DNA from: Nocardiopsis quinghaiensis
Lineage (GTDB): Bacteria > Actinomycetota > Actinomycetes > Streptosporangiales > Streptosporangiaceae
DNA: 64,000 bases
Assembly (NCBI RefSeq): GCF_008638365.1
Contig: NZ_VWVU01000004.1
Coordinates: 186,001-250,000 of the forward strand
Direction: 5' to 3'
The position numbers and the translations under genes were made by a program. Below, piece by piece: positions 8,258 to 17,533 of the stretch (position 1 is the stretch's first letter; each line of letters starts with the position of its first letter). The notes under the pieces are model-generated. The model was not told the DNA's origin and did no database searches. It saw nothing but the letters and a program-made list of their open reading frames with translations.

Positions 8258-8283
8258 TTAGTTTGTCTAGTTCCCCAACTAAT
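8258..8283. promoter_or_regulatory. xylO-like operator of xylA
   Basis: Left arm TTAGTTTG and right arm CCAACTAAT form an imperfect inverted repeat of about 25 bases, closely resembling the xylO element bound by XylR (ROK family) in Bacillus. It overlaps the stop codon of the upstream GH42 gene and precedes the xylA ribosome binding site. Confidence 0.7.
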
Positions 8284-10282
8284 TGTCAACGGGGTGGCCG
8301 CGCAGGACCGCGACCCCGCCTCCGGGCAGGGCCATCCCCTCCGCGGAGGCACCCGACACCAGGTCACGCGCCCCCGAGTCCAGCCCGAACCGCGTCGGGT
8401 CGATCCGCCGCGGCCGGTTGTCGTGGTTGGTGACGAACACCCACGCCCCGTCCCGGTCCACGCGCCGCACCACGTCCAGCCCCGGCTCGGGGAAAGGACC
8501 CGTCCCCGCCGCCTCCGCCAGCAGCCGGGCCAGTCCCCGGTCCGTCAGCCGCGCCGACAGGTACCAGGCCTCGCCCGCGCCGTGGCGCCGCCGGGTCGCC
8601 GCCGGGAGTCCGTCCAGCGGCCCGCCCGCGTAGTGCGCCACCGCCTCGGCCCCCGCCAGGTGGACGTGCTCGCTCCACAGCGTCACCTCCTCCCGCACCG
8701 ACCCCAGGTCCATGCCCACCGACTCACCGTGCGGCAGCGGGTACACCTCCTCCACCCGCACCCCCAGCAGGTCCCTCAGCGCACCCGGGTAACCACCGGT
8801 GCGCACGGTCCCGTCCGGGTCGGCGACCCCGCTCAGGAAGGTCACCACCAGGGTCCCGCCGTCCTCGGTGTAGCGGGCCAGCCGCTCGGCCGCCCCGTCC
8901 GACAGCAGGTACAGCGCGGGCACCACCAGCAGCGGCACCCGGGGCAGGTCCCGGTCGGGGCGCACCATGTCCACCGTGCGCCCCGACCGCCACAGGACCC
9001 GGTGCGCCTGGCGCGTCGCCTCCAGGTAGTCCACGCCCCGCGAGGGCAGCGACGGGCTGCCCAGCGCCCACCAGCACTCCGGGTCCCAGGTGAGGGCCGC
9101 GTCGGCGACCACGTCGGCGTCGCGCACCTCCGACACCCGGGGCAGCAGGCGCCCCAGTTCGCACACCTCGCGGAACACCCGCGAGTCCGGCCCGGCGTGC
9201 GGCACCATCCCCGAGTGCCACTGCTCGGCCCCGCCCCGCGAGGCCCGCCACTGGAAGAACATCGCCCCCCGTGAGCCCCGGGCCACGTGCGCCAGGCTGT
9301 GCCGCACGGTCTCGCCCGGGGCCTTGGGCCGGGTGGCCTCGCCGGTGTAGGTCACCCCGGCCGCCTGCTCCATCAGCACCCACGGCCGCCCCGGGCCGGG
9401 CACCCGCTCCGCCCACGAGCGCGCCAGGTCGGCCGAGAAGGCGGTCTGCTCGGCCCCGTCCGCGCCCGTGCGGTCCGGGTAGTCGTCCACGGCGACCAGG
9501 TCCACGTGCTCGGCCCACCGCCACGGGTCCACCGGGACCCAGTCGCCGAACGCCAGGTTGGTCGTGACCGGAACGTCCGGGCGCACGGCGCGCAACACGT
9601 CGCGCTGGGACAGGAAGTGGTCGAGCATCGCGTCGGACAGGAACCGGCGAAAGTCCAACACGTGCGCCGGATTGGGCAGGTACTGGGTGGCGCGCGGCGG
9701 CTGGACCTGCTCCCACTCCGAGTAGTACTGGCTCCAGAACGCCGTCGTCCACGCCGTGTTGAGCCGGTCCAGGTCGCCGTGGCGCCCGCGCAGCCAGTCG
9801 CGGAAGGCACGGGCGGTGTGCTCGGAGTGGGACCACGTCCCGTACTCGTTGTGCACGTGCCACATCCGCAGCGCCGGGTGGGAGGCGTACCGCTCGGCCA
9901 GGGCCCGGGCGATCCGGACGGAGGCCTTCCGGTAGGCCGGAGCGCACACGTCGTAGGTGTCGCGGCTGCCGTGGGTGAGCCGGGTGCCGTCGGCGGTCAC
10001 CGGCATCGCGTCGGGGTGGGCGAGGCCGAACCACGGCGGAGGAGAGGCGGTCGGGGTGGCCAGCGCGACCCCGATCCCGTTCTCACCCAGCCGGTCCATC
10101 ACACGGTCCAGCCAGTCGAACCGGTACTCGCCCTCCCCCGGTTCGAGGAGGGACCAGGAGAAGACGCCGACCGTCACGAGGTTGACCCCGGCGCGGCGCA
10201 TCAGCTCCACGTCCTCCGCCTGGACATCCTCCGGCCACTGCTCCGGGTTGTAGTCGCCGCCGAACCAGAGCGGAGAGGGCAT
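8279..10282 (-). CDS. GH42 beta-galactosidase
   Basis: 667 residues, usual for GH42. The TIM barrel begins [14 protein letters not shown]. The general acid/base is Glu146 in [10 protein letters not shown] and the nucleophile Glu305 in [10 protein letters not shown] trimerisation-type domain and a short beta domain follow. There is no signal peptide, so it acts in the cytoplasm on imported oligosaccharides, here probably removing galactosyl side chains from xyloglucan fragments. The ATG at 10282 with AAGGAG upstream replaces a longer ORF start. It is divergent from the GH95 gene, with an operator-like repeat between them, and is followed by xylA after 56 bases. Confidence 0.93.
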   Translation of the reverse strand: MPSPLWFGGDYNPEQWPEDVQAEDVELMRRAGVNLVTVGVFSWSLLEPGEGEYRFDWLDRVMDRLGENGIGVALATPTASPPPWFGLAHPDAMPVTADGTRLTHGSRDTYDVCAPAYRKASVRIARALAERYASHPALRMWHVHNEYGTWSHSEHTARAFRDWLRGRHGDLDRLNTAWTTAFWSQYYSEWEQVQPPRATQYLPNPAHVLDFRRFLSDAMLDHFLSQRDVLRAVRPDVPVTTNLAFGDWVPVDPWRWAEHVDLVAVDDYPDRTGADGAEQTAFSADLARSWAERVPGPGRPWVLMEQAAGVTYTGEATRPKAPGETVRHSLAHVARGSRGAMFFQWRASRGGAEQWHSGMVPHAGPDSRVFREVCELGRLLPRVSEVRDADVVADAALTWDPECWWALGSPSLPSRGVDYLEATRQAHRVLWRSGRTVDMVRPDRDLPRVPLLVVPALYLLSDGAAERLARYTEDGGTLVVTFLSGVADPDGTVRTGGYPGALRDLLGVRVEEVYPLPHGESVGMDLGSVREEVTLWSEHVHLAGAEAVAHYAGGPLDGLPAATRRRHGAGEAWYLSARLTDRGLARLLAEAAGTGPFPEPGLDVVRRVDRDGAWVFVTNHDNRPRRIDPTRFGLDSGARDLVSGASAEGMALPGGGVAVLRGHPVDN

Positions 10283-10293
10283 GGAGACTCCTT

Positions 10294-10322
10294 CTAGTTT
10301 GATGTGTGCGCCAACAAAGTAG
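10294..10322. promoter_or_regulatory. ROK/XylR-type operator candidate between GH42 and GH95
   Basis: CTAGTTTG at the left and CAACAAAGTAG at the right form an imperfect inverted repeat resembling xylO, but with a longer spacer (29 bases overall) than the xylA site. Its position in the divergent promoter region fits joint control of both glycosidases. Confidence 0.45.
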
Positions 10323-10365
10323 GGCGAAAACCCTTTCGGCAACACCCCCCATGCGAGGAGCGCAC

Positions 10366-12627
10366 ATGCCCGAAGCACGACAGGTCCGCACCCGTCACCC
10401 CGTCGGGGACTGGGAGGACGCGCTGGTCACCGGCAACGGGCGCCAGGGGGCGCTCGTGCACGGGACGGCCGACAGGCTCCGAGTCACCCTCAGCCACGAG
10501 AGACTCTTCCTTCCCGTCGCCGAGTCGCTGCCCGCACCCGGGACCGCGCACCTCCTGCCCGAGCTGAGAGGGCTCCTGCGCCGGGGCCGCTCCCGGGCCG
10601 CGGCCGAGCGGATCGTGGAGGCGGCCGCCGAGGAGCACCCGGGCTACGCCGACACCCGGTGGATCGATCCCCTGGTGGGGGCCGCCGTGCTCTCCTTCGC
10701 ACCGCTCGACCCCCGAGGGGGGCCGGTCACGCGCACCTGCGACCTGGACTCGGGACTGGTCACCGAGGACCTGCCGGACGGGACCGCGCACCGGGTCTTC
10801 GCCTCCCGTGCCGACGACGCGGTGGTCGCCGAGATCGCCTCACCGACCGGCCTGGACGGGCGGTTGCGGCTCACCCTCCTGGAGGAGCGCCCGCCGGTCC
10901 CGCTCGCGGTGGACTCCGGGGCCGGCCCCGGCCTGCTCATCCTGCGGGTCGGTTTCCCCGACCGTCCGCCCGGCACCCTGCCCGGGTACACGGTGACCTG
11001 CGCCGTCACCGCGGAGGGAGGGCGGGTGCGAGCCGACGGCGCCGGACTGGAGCTCCGGGGGGTCAGCAGGCTCCGGATCGTGGCCCGCGTACGGGTGGGC
11101 GCCCCGAGGGCGGTGGACGGCCCCGCGCAGGAAACGCCCTCCGACGGAAGCGGTTCCGTGGCCGCCTTCGACGGAATGCTCGGCCGCCACCGGGCGGTAC
11201 ACGGCGAACTCATGTCCCGGTTCCGGCTGGAACTGGACGGAGGCCCCGGATCCGCCCACGGCGTCCTGGGCGAGGACCTCCTGGCGGCCGGATCCACCCC
11301 CGGCCTGGTCGCCCGGCTGGTCGACGCCGGACGGTACGCGATCGTCTCCAGCTGCGGCGACCTGCCGCCCACCCTCCAGGGGGTGTGGAGCGGCACGTAC
11401 GACCCCCCGTGGCGGTCGGGGTACACCTTCGACGGCAACCTGCCCTCCGCCGTCGCGGCGCTGCACGCCACCGGCACGCCCGAGCTGATGGGCGGCCTGT
11501 TCGACCTGCTCGACGGCATGGCCGGAGACCTCGCCGAGAACGCACGGAGGCTCTACGGCTGCCGGGGCGCCCTGCTGCCCCCGCACGCCTCCACCTCCGG
11601 ACGGCACAACCACTTCGGCCCCGAGTGGTGCCTGACCTGCTGGACCGCCGGTGCGGCGTGGATGTCCCGCCTGTACTGGGACCACTACTCCTACACCCGC
11701 GACCGCGCGTTCCTGCGCGAGCGCGCACTGCCCTTCCTCACCGCCGCCGCCGAGTTCCATGAGGACTTCCTCACCGACGAGGGCTTCTCCCCCTCCTACT
11801 CACCCGAGAACACCCCGGGCGACGGCGACGGGCAGGCCGCCGTCAACGCCACCATGGACGTGGCCGCCGTGCGCGACCTGGTCCGCAACCTGGTGCGGGC
11901 GCACCACGTCCTGGGCGAGCCCGGCGCCCGCCGCTGGACCCGGCTGGGGGCGCGGCTGCCCGGCTACCGGATCGCCGAGAACGGCGAACTCGCCGAATGG
12001 GCGGGCCCGGCCGGACCGGTCGGGCAGACCGAGCGGCACGGCCACCGGCACGCCTCCCACCTCTATCCGCTCTGGTACGAGGCCGACCCCGCGTTCGCCT
12101 CGCCCCGGCCGCGCGCGGCGGCGGTCGCCGCCGTACGCGCCCGCCTGGACTGGTGGCGCGGCCAGGAGTCCGACGAGATGGCCTTCGGCCTGGTCCAGCT
12201 GGGCCTGGCGGCGGCCAACCTCGGCCTGGCCGCCGAGGCGCACGAGATCCTGGCGCTGCTGGCCACCCGCTACTGGCGGCCCACCCTGGTACCCACCCAC
12301 AACCGGGGCAGCCTGTTCAACGTGGACATCGGCGGCGGATTCCCGGCGGTCGTGGCGGCGATGCTGGCCGGATCCGGCGAGGGACGCCTGGACCTGCTGC
12401 CCGCCCTGCCCCGGGAGTGGCCCTCCGGCCGTGTGGAGGGGCTGCGGGCGCGCGGCGGGGTCGTCGTGGAGCACCTGGAGTGGTCCGGCGGCCGGGCGTC
12501 GGCGCGGCTGAGGTCGGTGGAGCCCCGCCGGACGCTGGTCGGTCTGCCCGACGGAACCCGGCGGCGGGTGTCCCTGGTGCCGGACCGGGCGGTGTTCCTG
12601 CGATTCCGACTGGTTACCGTTCAGTAG
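10366..12627 (+). CDS. GH95 alpha-L-fucosidase (or alpha-L-galactosidase)
   Basis: 753 residues, close to the family norm of 750-800. An N-terminal beta domain (from HPVGDWEDALVTGNGRQGAL) leads into an (alpha/alpha)6 barrel. The family signatures are SPSYSPENTPG, with the likely general acid Glu near residue 481, and HGHRHASHLYPL near residue 560. GAGGAG lies five bases before the ATG at 10366; the earlier GTG at 10306 lies inside an operator and is rejected. No secretion signal is visible, so it acts on imported oligosaccharides. In fucosylated xyloglucan the enzyme would remove alpha-1,2-fucose from galactose, giving GH42 its substrate. GH95 members acting on alpha-L-galactose exist, so specificity is inferred. 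Confidence 0.92.
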   Translation: MPEARQVRTRHPVGDWEDALVTGNGRQGALVHGTADRLRVTLSHERLFLPVAESLPAPGTAHLLPELRGLLRRGRSRAAAERIVEAAAEEHPGYADTRWIDPLVGAAVLSFAPLDPRGGPVTRTCDLDSGLVTEDLPDGTAHRVFASRADDAVVAEIASPTGLDGRLRLTLLEERPPVPLAVDSGAGPGLLILRVGFPDRPPGTLPGYTVTCAVTAEGGRVRADGAGLELRGVSRLRIVARVRVGAPRAVDGPAQETPSDGSGSVAAFDGMLGRHRAVHGELMSRFRLELDGGPGSAHGVLGEDLLAAGSTPGLVARLVDAGRYAIVSSCGDLPPTLQGVWSGTYDPPWRSGYTFDGNLPSAVAALHATGTPELMGGLFDLLDGMAGDLAENARRLYGCRGALLPPHASTSGRHNHFGPEWCLTCWTAGAAWMSRLYWDHYSYTRDRAFLRERALPFLTAAAEFHEDFLTDEGFSPSYSPENTPGDGDGQAAVNATMDVAAVRDLVRNLVRAHHVLGEPGARRWTRLGARLPGYRIAENGELAEWAGPAGPVGQTERHGHRHASHLYPLWYEADPAFASPRPRAAAVAAVRARLDWWRGQESDEMAFGLVQLGLAAANLGLAAEAHEILALLATRYWRPTLVPTHNRGSLFNVDIGGGFPAVVAAMLAGSGEGRLDLLPALPREWPSGRVEGLRARGGVVVEHLEWSGGRASARLRSVEPRRTLVGLPDGTRRRVSLVPDRAVFLRFRLVTVQ

Positions 12628-12641
12628 TCGAAGCGCTTCGA
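12628..12641. promoter_or_regulatory. LacI-type operator upstream of GH74
   Basis: TCGAAGCGCTTCGA is a perfect 14-bp palindrome starting at the base after the GH95 stop codon. It shares arms with the sites at 2083 and 21279. Confidence 0.75.
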
Positions 12642-12672
12642 AATTTCTCGCACAACACCCCTTGCCGCGCCG

Positions 12673-12694
12673 TTAGTCGGCTACTCAGACTAAT
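12673..12694. promoter_or_regulatory. TTAGTC inverted repeat upstream of GH74 (ROK-type candidate)
   Basis: TTAGTC and GACTAA are perfect inverted arms separated by nine bases. The half-site resembles the TTAGTT arms at xylA and GH3. It lies 32 bases after the LacI-type operator, so two regulators may meet on this promoter. Confidence 0.5.
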
Positions 12695-12771
12695 GAGGAA
12701 TTCGCGTCCGCCCCGGGAGCCCGGATTTCCCGGGGCGGACGTACCCCCCCGATTTCCCAAGGAGCCCGCAC

Positions 12772-15501
12772 ATGCCTCCCGAACGACAACGGCGCCCCAG
12801 ACGTGGGTGGGGAGCGTCCGCGCTCGCCCTCGCGGCGGCCACGGCGCTGGCCGCCTCCACCGTCGCGCTCACCTCCACGGCCGGTGCGGCACCCGCGGAG
12901 CCGTCGACCGCGCAGAGCGCCTACGAGTGGGACAACGTCCGGATCAACGGTGGCGGCTTCGTCCCCGGCATCGTCTTCAGCGAGACCGAGCCCGGACTCG
13001 CCTACGCCCGCACCGACATCGGCGGCGCCTACCGCTGGAACCCCGACACAGAACGCTGGATCCCGCTGCTCGACTGGGTCGGCTGGGACGACTGGGGCTA
13101 CACGGGCGTCGTCAGCATCGCCACCGACCCCGTCGACCCCGACCGCGTGTACGCGGCCGTGGGCACCTACACCAACGACTGGGACCCCGAGAACGGGGCC
13201 ATCCTGCGCTCCGAAGACCGGGGCGAGACCTGGGACGTCACCGAGCTGCCCTTCAAGCTCGGCGGCAACATGCCCGGCCGCGGCCTCGGCGAGCGCCTGG
13301 CCGTGGACCCCAACGACAACAGCGTCGTCTACTTCGGCGCGCGCGGCGGCCACGGCCTGTGGCGCAGCACCGACCACGGCGCCACCTGGGCCGAGGTGGA
13401 GGCGTTCCCCAACCCCGGCGACTACGTCCAGGACCCGAGTGACGAGACGGGCATGATGTCCGACGTCACCGGCGTGACCTGGGTGGACTTCGATCCCCGC
13501 AGCGGTGGGGACGGTTCGGTCACGCAGGACGTCTACGTCGGCGTCGCCGACCTGGAGGACCCGGTCCACCGCAGCCAGGACGGCGGGCGGACCTGGGAGT
13601 CCGTCCCCGGCGCGCCCACCGGCCACCTGCCCGCGCACTCGGTCGTGGACCACGAGGGCGGCCAGCTCTACATGGCCACCACCAGCACCCCGGGGCCCTA
13701 CGACGGCGACTCCGGAGACGTGTGGCGCATGGACCTGGCGACGGGGGAGTGGACCAACGTCAGCCCCGTCCCCTCCAGCTCCGAGGACAACTACTTCGGC
13801 TACGGCGGCCTGACCATCGACCGGCAGGACCCGGACACCCTGATGGTCGCCACCCAGATCTCCTGGTGGCCCGACATCCAGATCTACCGCAGTACCGACC
13901 GCGGTGAGACCTGGACCCAGGCGTGGGAGTACAGCTCCTACCCCGAACGCGACAAGCGCTACGAGATGGACATCTCCGCCGCGCCCTGGCTGGACTTCGG
14001 CGGCGGCGGGACGCCCCCCGAGACCCAGCCCAAGCTCGGCTGGATGACGCAGGCGATGGCGATCGACCCGTTCGACTCCGACCGCTTCATGTACGGCACG
14101 GGCGCCACCGTCTACGGCAGCGACAACCTCACCAACTGGGACGCCGACACCACCTTCGACATCGAGGTCAAGGTGCGGGGCCTGGAGGAGACGGCCGTCA
14201 ACGACCTGATCAGTCCTCCCGAGGGCGCTCCCCTGCACTCGGCGCTGCTCGACGTCGGCGGCTTCACCCACCAGGACCTGGACACCGCCCCCGACCAGAT
14301 GTACCAGCAGCCCTACTGGGGCCACGGGACCAGCCTGGACTTCGCCGAGCTGGCGCCCGCGACCATCGCACGGGTCGGCGGCAGCGACGAGGAGGCCGCC
14401 ATCGGCCTGTCCACCGACGGCGGTGACAGCTGGTGGGCCGGGCAGGAGCCCGCCGGGGTGACCGACGGCGGAACGGTCGCGGTGGGCGCCGACGGCTCGG
14501 CCGTCGTGTGGAGCCCCGACGGCACCGGCGTCCACGTCTCCACCACCACGGGCTCCTCGTGGACCGCCTCCACCGGCGTCCCCGACGGCGCGCGGGTGGA
14601 GGCCGACCGGGTGGACCCGGACGTGTTCTACGCGGTCTCCGGTGGCACGTTCTACACCAGCACCGACGGCGGGGCCACCTTCGCGGCGCGCTTCGACGGG
14701 CTTCCGGCCGAGGGCAACATCCGTTTCGGCGCGGTGCCCGGCCACACCGGTGACGTGTGGGTCGCCGGGGGCACCGGGGACCACTACGGCATGTGGCGGT
14801 CCACGGACGCCGGAGCCACCTTCCAGCGGATCAAGTCCGTGGACGAGGGCGACGCGGTCGGCTTCGGCGCGCCCGCGCCGGGCGCCGACTACCCGGCGGT
14901 CTACACCAGTTCGAGGATCGACGGCGTGCGCGGGATCTTCCGCTCCGACGACGCGGGCCAGAGCTGGGTGCGGCTCAACGACGACCAGCACCAGTGGGGC
15001 TGGACGGGATCGGTCGTCACCGGCGACCCGAACGTCTACGGCCGGGTCTACGTCGGTACCAACGGGCGCGGCATCGTCCACGGCGACCTGGTGGGCGGGA
15101 CCGACCCCGACCCGTCACCGGACCCGACGGAGGACCCGAGCGGGGACCCCGACCCCTCGCCCTCCCCGGACCCGGAGCCCGGACCGGATGACTGCGGGGT
15201 CGAGTACGGCGTCGACAACACGTGGACCGGCGGATTCCAGGCCGGGGTGACGGTCACCAACACCGGCACGGAGGACCTGGACGGCTGGGAGGTCGGCTGG
15301 GAGTTCACGGCCGGCGAGGAGGTCACCAGCCTCTGGAACGGCTCCCACACGCAGGACGGCGCCTCCGTGCGGGTCACCGACTCCGGGTGGAACGCCCGGA
15401 TCGCCCCCGGCGACTCGGTGCGGATCGGCTTCAACGGCGTCGTCGACGGCGAGCCCGCGGACCCGACCGGACTCACCCTGAACGGTCAGGCCTGCGACTG
15501 A
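12772..15501 (+). CDS. Secreted GH74 xyloglucanase with CBM2
   Basis: 909 residues. A signal peptide (about residues 1-40, ending TSTAGAA) precedes two beta-propeller halves of the GH74 fold. Catalytic aspartates are Asp82 in YARTDIGGAYRW and Asp494 in LLDVGGF; their spacing (412) is almost that of known clostridial GH74 enzymes (Asp70/Asp480). An Asp/Pro-rich linker (about 780-805) leads to a C-terminal CBM2 bracketed by two cysteines (about 807-908), which binds cellulose. It should cut the xyloglucan backbone outside the cell while anchored on plant wall. It carries both a LacI-type palindrome and a TTAGTC repeat upstream. This gene sets the substrate assignment for the whole cluster. Confidence 0.95.
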   Translation: MPPERQRRPRRGWGASALALAAATALAASTVALTSTAGAAPAEPSTAQSAYEWDNVRINGGGFVPGIVFSETEPGLAYARTDIGGAYRWNPDTERWIPLLDWVGWDDWGYTGVVSIATDPVDPDRVYAAVGTYTNDWDPENGAILRSEDRGETWDVTELPFKLGGNMPGRGLGERLAVDPNDNSVVYFGARGGHGLWRSTDHGATWAEVEAFPNPGDYVQDPSDETGMMSDVTGVTWVDFDPRSGGDGSVTQDVYVGVADLEDPVHRSQDGGRTWESVPGAPTGHLPAHSVVDHEGGQLYMATTSTPGPYDGDSGDVWRMDLATGEWTNVSPVPSSSEDNYFGYGGLTIDRQDPDTLMVATQISWWPDIQIYRSTDRGETWTQAWEYSSYPERDKRYEMDISAAPWLDFGGGGTPPETQPKLGWMTQAMAIDPFDSDRFMYGTGATVYGSDNLTNWDADTTFDIEVKVRGLEETAVNDLISPPEGAPLHSALLDVGGFTHQDLDTAPDQMYQQPYWGHGTSLDFAELAPATIARVGGSDEEAAIGLSTDGGDSWWAGQEPAGVTDGGTVAVGADGSAVVWSPDGTGVHVSTTTGSSWTASTGVPDGARVEADRVDPDVFYAVSGGTFYTSTDGGATFAARFDGLPAEGNIRFGAVPGHTGDVWVAGGTGDHYGMWRSTDAGATFQRIKSVDEGDAVGFGAPAPGADYPAVYTSSRIDGVRGIFRSDDAGQSWVRLNDDQHQWGWTGSVVTGDPNVYGRVYVGTNGRGIVHGDLVGGTDPDPSPDPTEDPSGDPDPSPSPDPEPGPDDCGVEYGVDNTWTGGFQAGVTVTNTGTEDLDGWEVGWEFTAGEEVTSLWNGSHTQDGASVRVTDSGWNARIAPGDSVRIGFNGVVDGEPADPTGLTLNGQACD

Positions 15502-15517
15502 GGCCCTGACGGGGGCG

Positions 15518-15547
15518 AGGGCCGGGAACCGCGCGGTTCCCGGCCCT
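15518..15547. terminator. Bidirectional terminator between GH74 and the MFS gene
   Basis: A perfect 30-bp palindrome with arms AGGGCCGGGAACCGC, 16 bases after the GH74 stop and touching the stop codon of the convergent MFS gene. Confidence 0.75.
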
Positions 15548-16818
15548 CAGCCACGTCCGCGTGCGCCCCCGGACGGCCGCGCCGCCAGGAGGAACGCGCC
15601 GATCGCGAGGGCACCCGCGGCCAGCATGACCACGGCCATCGGGGCGGCGGTGTGCTCTCCGCCCAGACCCACCAGCGGGGTGACGGCGGCGGCAAGGCCG
15701 AACTGGAGGGCGCCCATCAGCGCCGACGCACTGCCGCCCGCGCGGGGGACGGCCGCCATGGCCAGCGCCGTGGCGTTGCCCATGACCAGGCCGATGCTCG
15801 CCACCGACACGAGCATGGACAGCGCCAGCCACCCGACGGGTGCTCCGGTGGCGACGAGCAGCCCGGTGCCGACACAGCCGACCATGGACAGCACCAGTCC
15901 GGCGCCCAGGAGGCCGCGCACCGAGCGGGTGGCCGCCAGACGGGCCGACAGGGCGCTCACGGCCGACAGAGCCAGGGCGTTGGCCCCGAACGCCGCGCCG
16001 TACATCGCCGCGTCCAGCCCCATCATGGCCTGGTACACGAACGGTGAGGCCGAGATGTAGGACATCATCACCGCGAACGCGAAGCCGAAGGTGAGCGCGT
16101 ACGCCAGGAAGGTGCGGGAACCCAGCCCGGAGGGCGCCGAGTGCCGCGTCGCCGACCGGTCGGGCCCCGCCGACCGCTCCCGTGCCTTGGACCGCGCCGC
16201 CACCGGACGGGATTCGGGTACGGCCAGGAGCACCGCGGCCAGCATCGCCACGGAGAGGGCGAGCACGATGCCCAGCAGTCCCCGCCAACCCAGCGGACCC
16301 AGCAGGAGCCCGCCGAGCACGGGCCCCACGACCGGGGCCACGCCGAGCACGATCATCATGAGGCTGAAGGCGCGTGCGGCGGTCTTCCCCCGCGCGAGGT
16401 CGGAGACGATCGCACGGCCGATCACCATCCCGGCGGCGCCGCCCACTCCCTGGACCAGCCGGGCCGCGACCAGCACTCCGGCGGTCGGGGCGAGGGCCGC
16501 CACCGCGCCCGCCACCACGCACAGCACCGCGCCCGCGATGAGCGGCCACCGCCGCCCGAAGCGGTCCGACAGCGGGCCGAAGACCAGGTGCCCGGCGGTC
16601 AGTCCGACGAGGAAGGTGGTCAGGGTCGCCTGGATCGCGGTGGAACTCGCGGACAGGTCCTCCGTCATGGCGGGGAAGGCGGGCAGGTACAGGTCCATGG
16701 CCAGCGGGGCCACGGCCGAGAGCAGGCCGAGGACCAGGAGCAGGCCGGTACCGATCCGGCCGGTGCCGCCGATGTCGGGTGGCGCCTCGCGGGGGTGGCT
16801 CCGTGCGGTGTCGTGCAT
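15547..16818 (-). CDS. Bcr/CflA-type MFS drug efflux transporter
   Basis: 423 residues with twelve hydrophobic segments, in the DHA1 (Bcr/CflA) branch of the major facilitator superfamily. The typical features are APLAMDLYLPAFPAM in the first helix and the loop motif GPLSDRFGRRWPL between helices 2 and 3. It is an inner-membrane proton-driven exporter, probably of drugs or small metabolites. It is divergent from a MarR-family gene, with an AT-rich palindrome between them, so local control by that regulator is likely. It interrupts the carbohydrate locus and has no evident link to it. Confidence 0.9.
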   Translation of the reverse strand: MHDTARSHPREAPPDIGGTGRIGTGLLLVLGLLSAVAPLAMDLYLPAFPAMTEDLSASSTAIQATLTTFLVGLTAGHLVFGPLSDRFGRRWPLIAGAVLCVVAGAVAALAPTAGVLVAARLVQGVGGAAGMVIGRAIVSDLARGKTAARAFSLMMIVLGVAPVVGPVLGGLLLGPLGWRGLLGIVLALSVAMLAAVLLAVPESRPVAARSKARERSAGPDRSATRHSAPSGLGSRTFLAYALTFGFAFAVMMSYISASPFVYQAMMGLDAAMYGAAFGANALALSAVSALSARLAATRSVRGLLGAGLVLSMVGCVGTGLLVATGAPVGWLALSMLVSVASIGLVMGNATALAMAAVPRAGGSASALMGALQFGLAAAVTPLVGLGGEHTAAPMAVVMLAAGALAIGAFLLAARPSGGARGRG

Positions 16819-16843
16819 GGTGGGTCGTTGCCTCGTCCTAGTG

Positions 16844-16859
16844 ATTATTGAAAGATAAT
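16844..16859. promoter_or_regulatory. MarR operator candidate
   Basis: ATTAT-tgaaag-ATAAT is an AT-rich inverted repeat in the 70-base gap between the divergent efflux and marR-type genes, where a MarR dimer would be expected to bind. Confidence 0.55.
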
Positions 16860-16888
16860 TATCGCTTCATCATAGTTACACTGGGCGG

Positions 16889-17368
16889 GTGACACCACAT
16901 GACGACGATCACGACGATCACGACGAGCTGCTGGCCGACCTCGCCCACGCCGTCCAGGACCTGGCGCGGGAGCTCAAACGCGGCGACGAGTCCGGCATCA
17001 CCCCGCTCACTGGCACGCAGGTGACGGTGCTGCGCTACCTGGACAGCCACCCCGGGGCCCGGCCCGCGGCCGTCGCCGAGGCCCTCGGCCTCCAGCGCAG
17101 CAATCTGAGCGCGGCGCTGCGCGTACTCCAGAAGGAGGGTCTGGTCCGCCGCGAGGCCGATTCCGAGGACGCCCGCGTGAGTCGGCTCCACCTCACGGAC
17201 CGGGCGGACGAGAACATTCGCCGCCTGGGCGTGATGTGGTCGCGGCGGCTGGCAGCCGTGGCCGGGGGACGGCGGCGGGACCGGATCGCGGACGCCGCGG
17301 ACCTGGTCGACGATCTCGCGCGCGCACTGCGCTCGAACGGTGCGGACCCCCGGCCGGACCCGTCCTGA
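16889..17368 (+). CDS. MarR-family transcriptional regulator
   Basis: 159 residues, winged helix of the MarR type: LTGTQVTVLRYLDSHPGARP, then the recognition region LGLQRSNLSAALRVLQKEGL and the wing LVRREADSEDARV. It starts at a GTG and has a His/Asp-rich first dozen residues (HDDDHDDHDE) that might bind metal, although that could be coincidental. It is divergent from the Bcr-type exporter and probably represses it. It converges on the sugar importer operon, separated by a terminator. Confidence 0.9.
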   Translation: MTPHDDDHDDHDELLADLAHAVQDLARELKRGDESGITPLTGTQVTVLRYLDSHPGARPAAVAEALGLQRSNLSAALRVLQKEGLVRREADSEDARVSRLHLTDRADENIRRLGVMWSRRLAAVAGGRRRDRIADAADLVDDLARALRSNGADPRPDPS

Positions 17369-17475
17369 ACGGGCGGGCACGCGGCCCGGGCGGTCACCGT
17401 CGGAGACCGCGGGGACATCTGCGGACAGGATCCGCGACCGGTCCCGCCCCCCGGGCGCCCTGGGACCGCACGCAC

Positions 17476-17514
17476 GGAGCCGCCCTCCCGGGCACAGGCC
17501 GGGAGGGCGGCTCC
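17476..17514. terminator. Bidirectional terminator between marR-type gene and importer operon
   Basis: Sixteen-base perfect arms (GGAGCCGCCCTCCCGG and complement) around a seven-base loop, located between convergent genes. Confidence 0.75.
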
Positions 17515-17533
17515 GCGCAGTGGGAACAGGCGG

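Noticed and set aside
10321..10338. CGAAAACCCTTTCG near GH95 as another LacI-type operator
   Set aside because: The spacing between CGAA and TTCG is six rather than four and the outer T/A are missing.
12685..15081. Minus-strand open frame of 798 codons across GH74
   Set aside because: It is a GC-bias shadow of the GH74 gene; no family features, Val/Gly/Asp-rich composition.
15547..17368. Efflux/MarR pair as part of the xyloglucan system
   Set aside because: It is a typical drug-exporter module with its own operator and terminators on both sides, and neither LacI- nor ROK-type sites occur in it.
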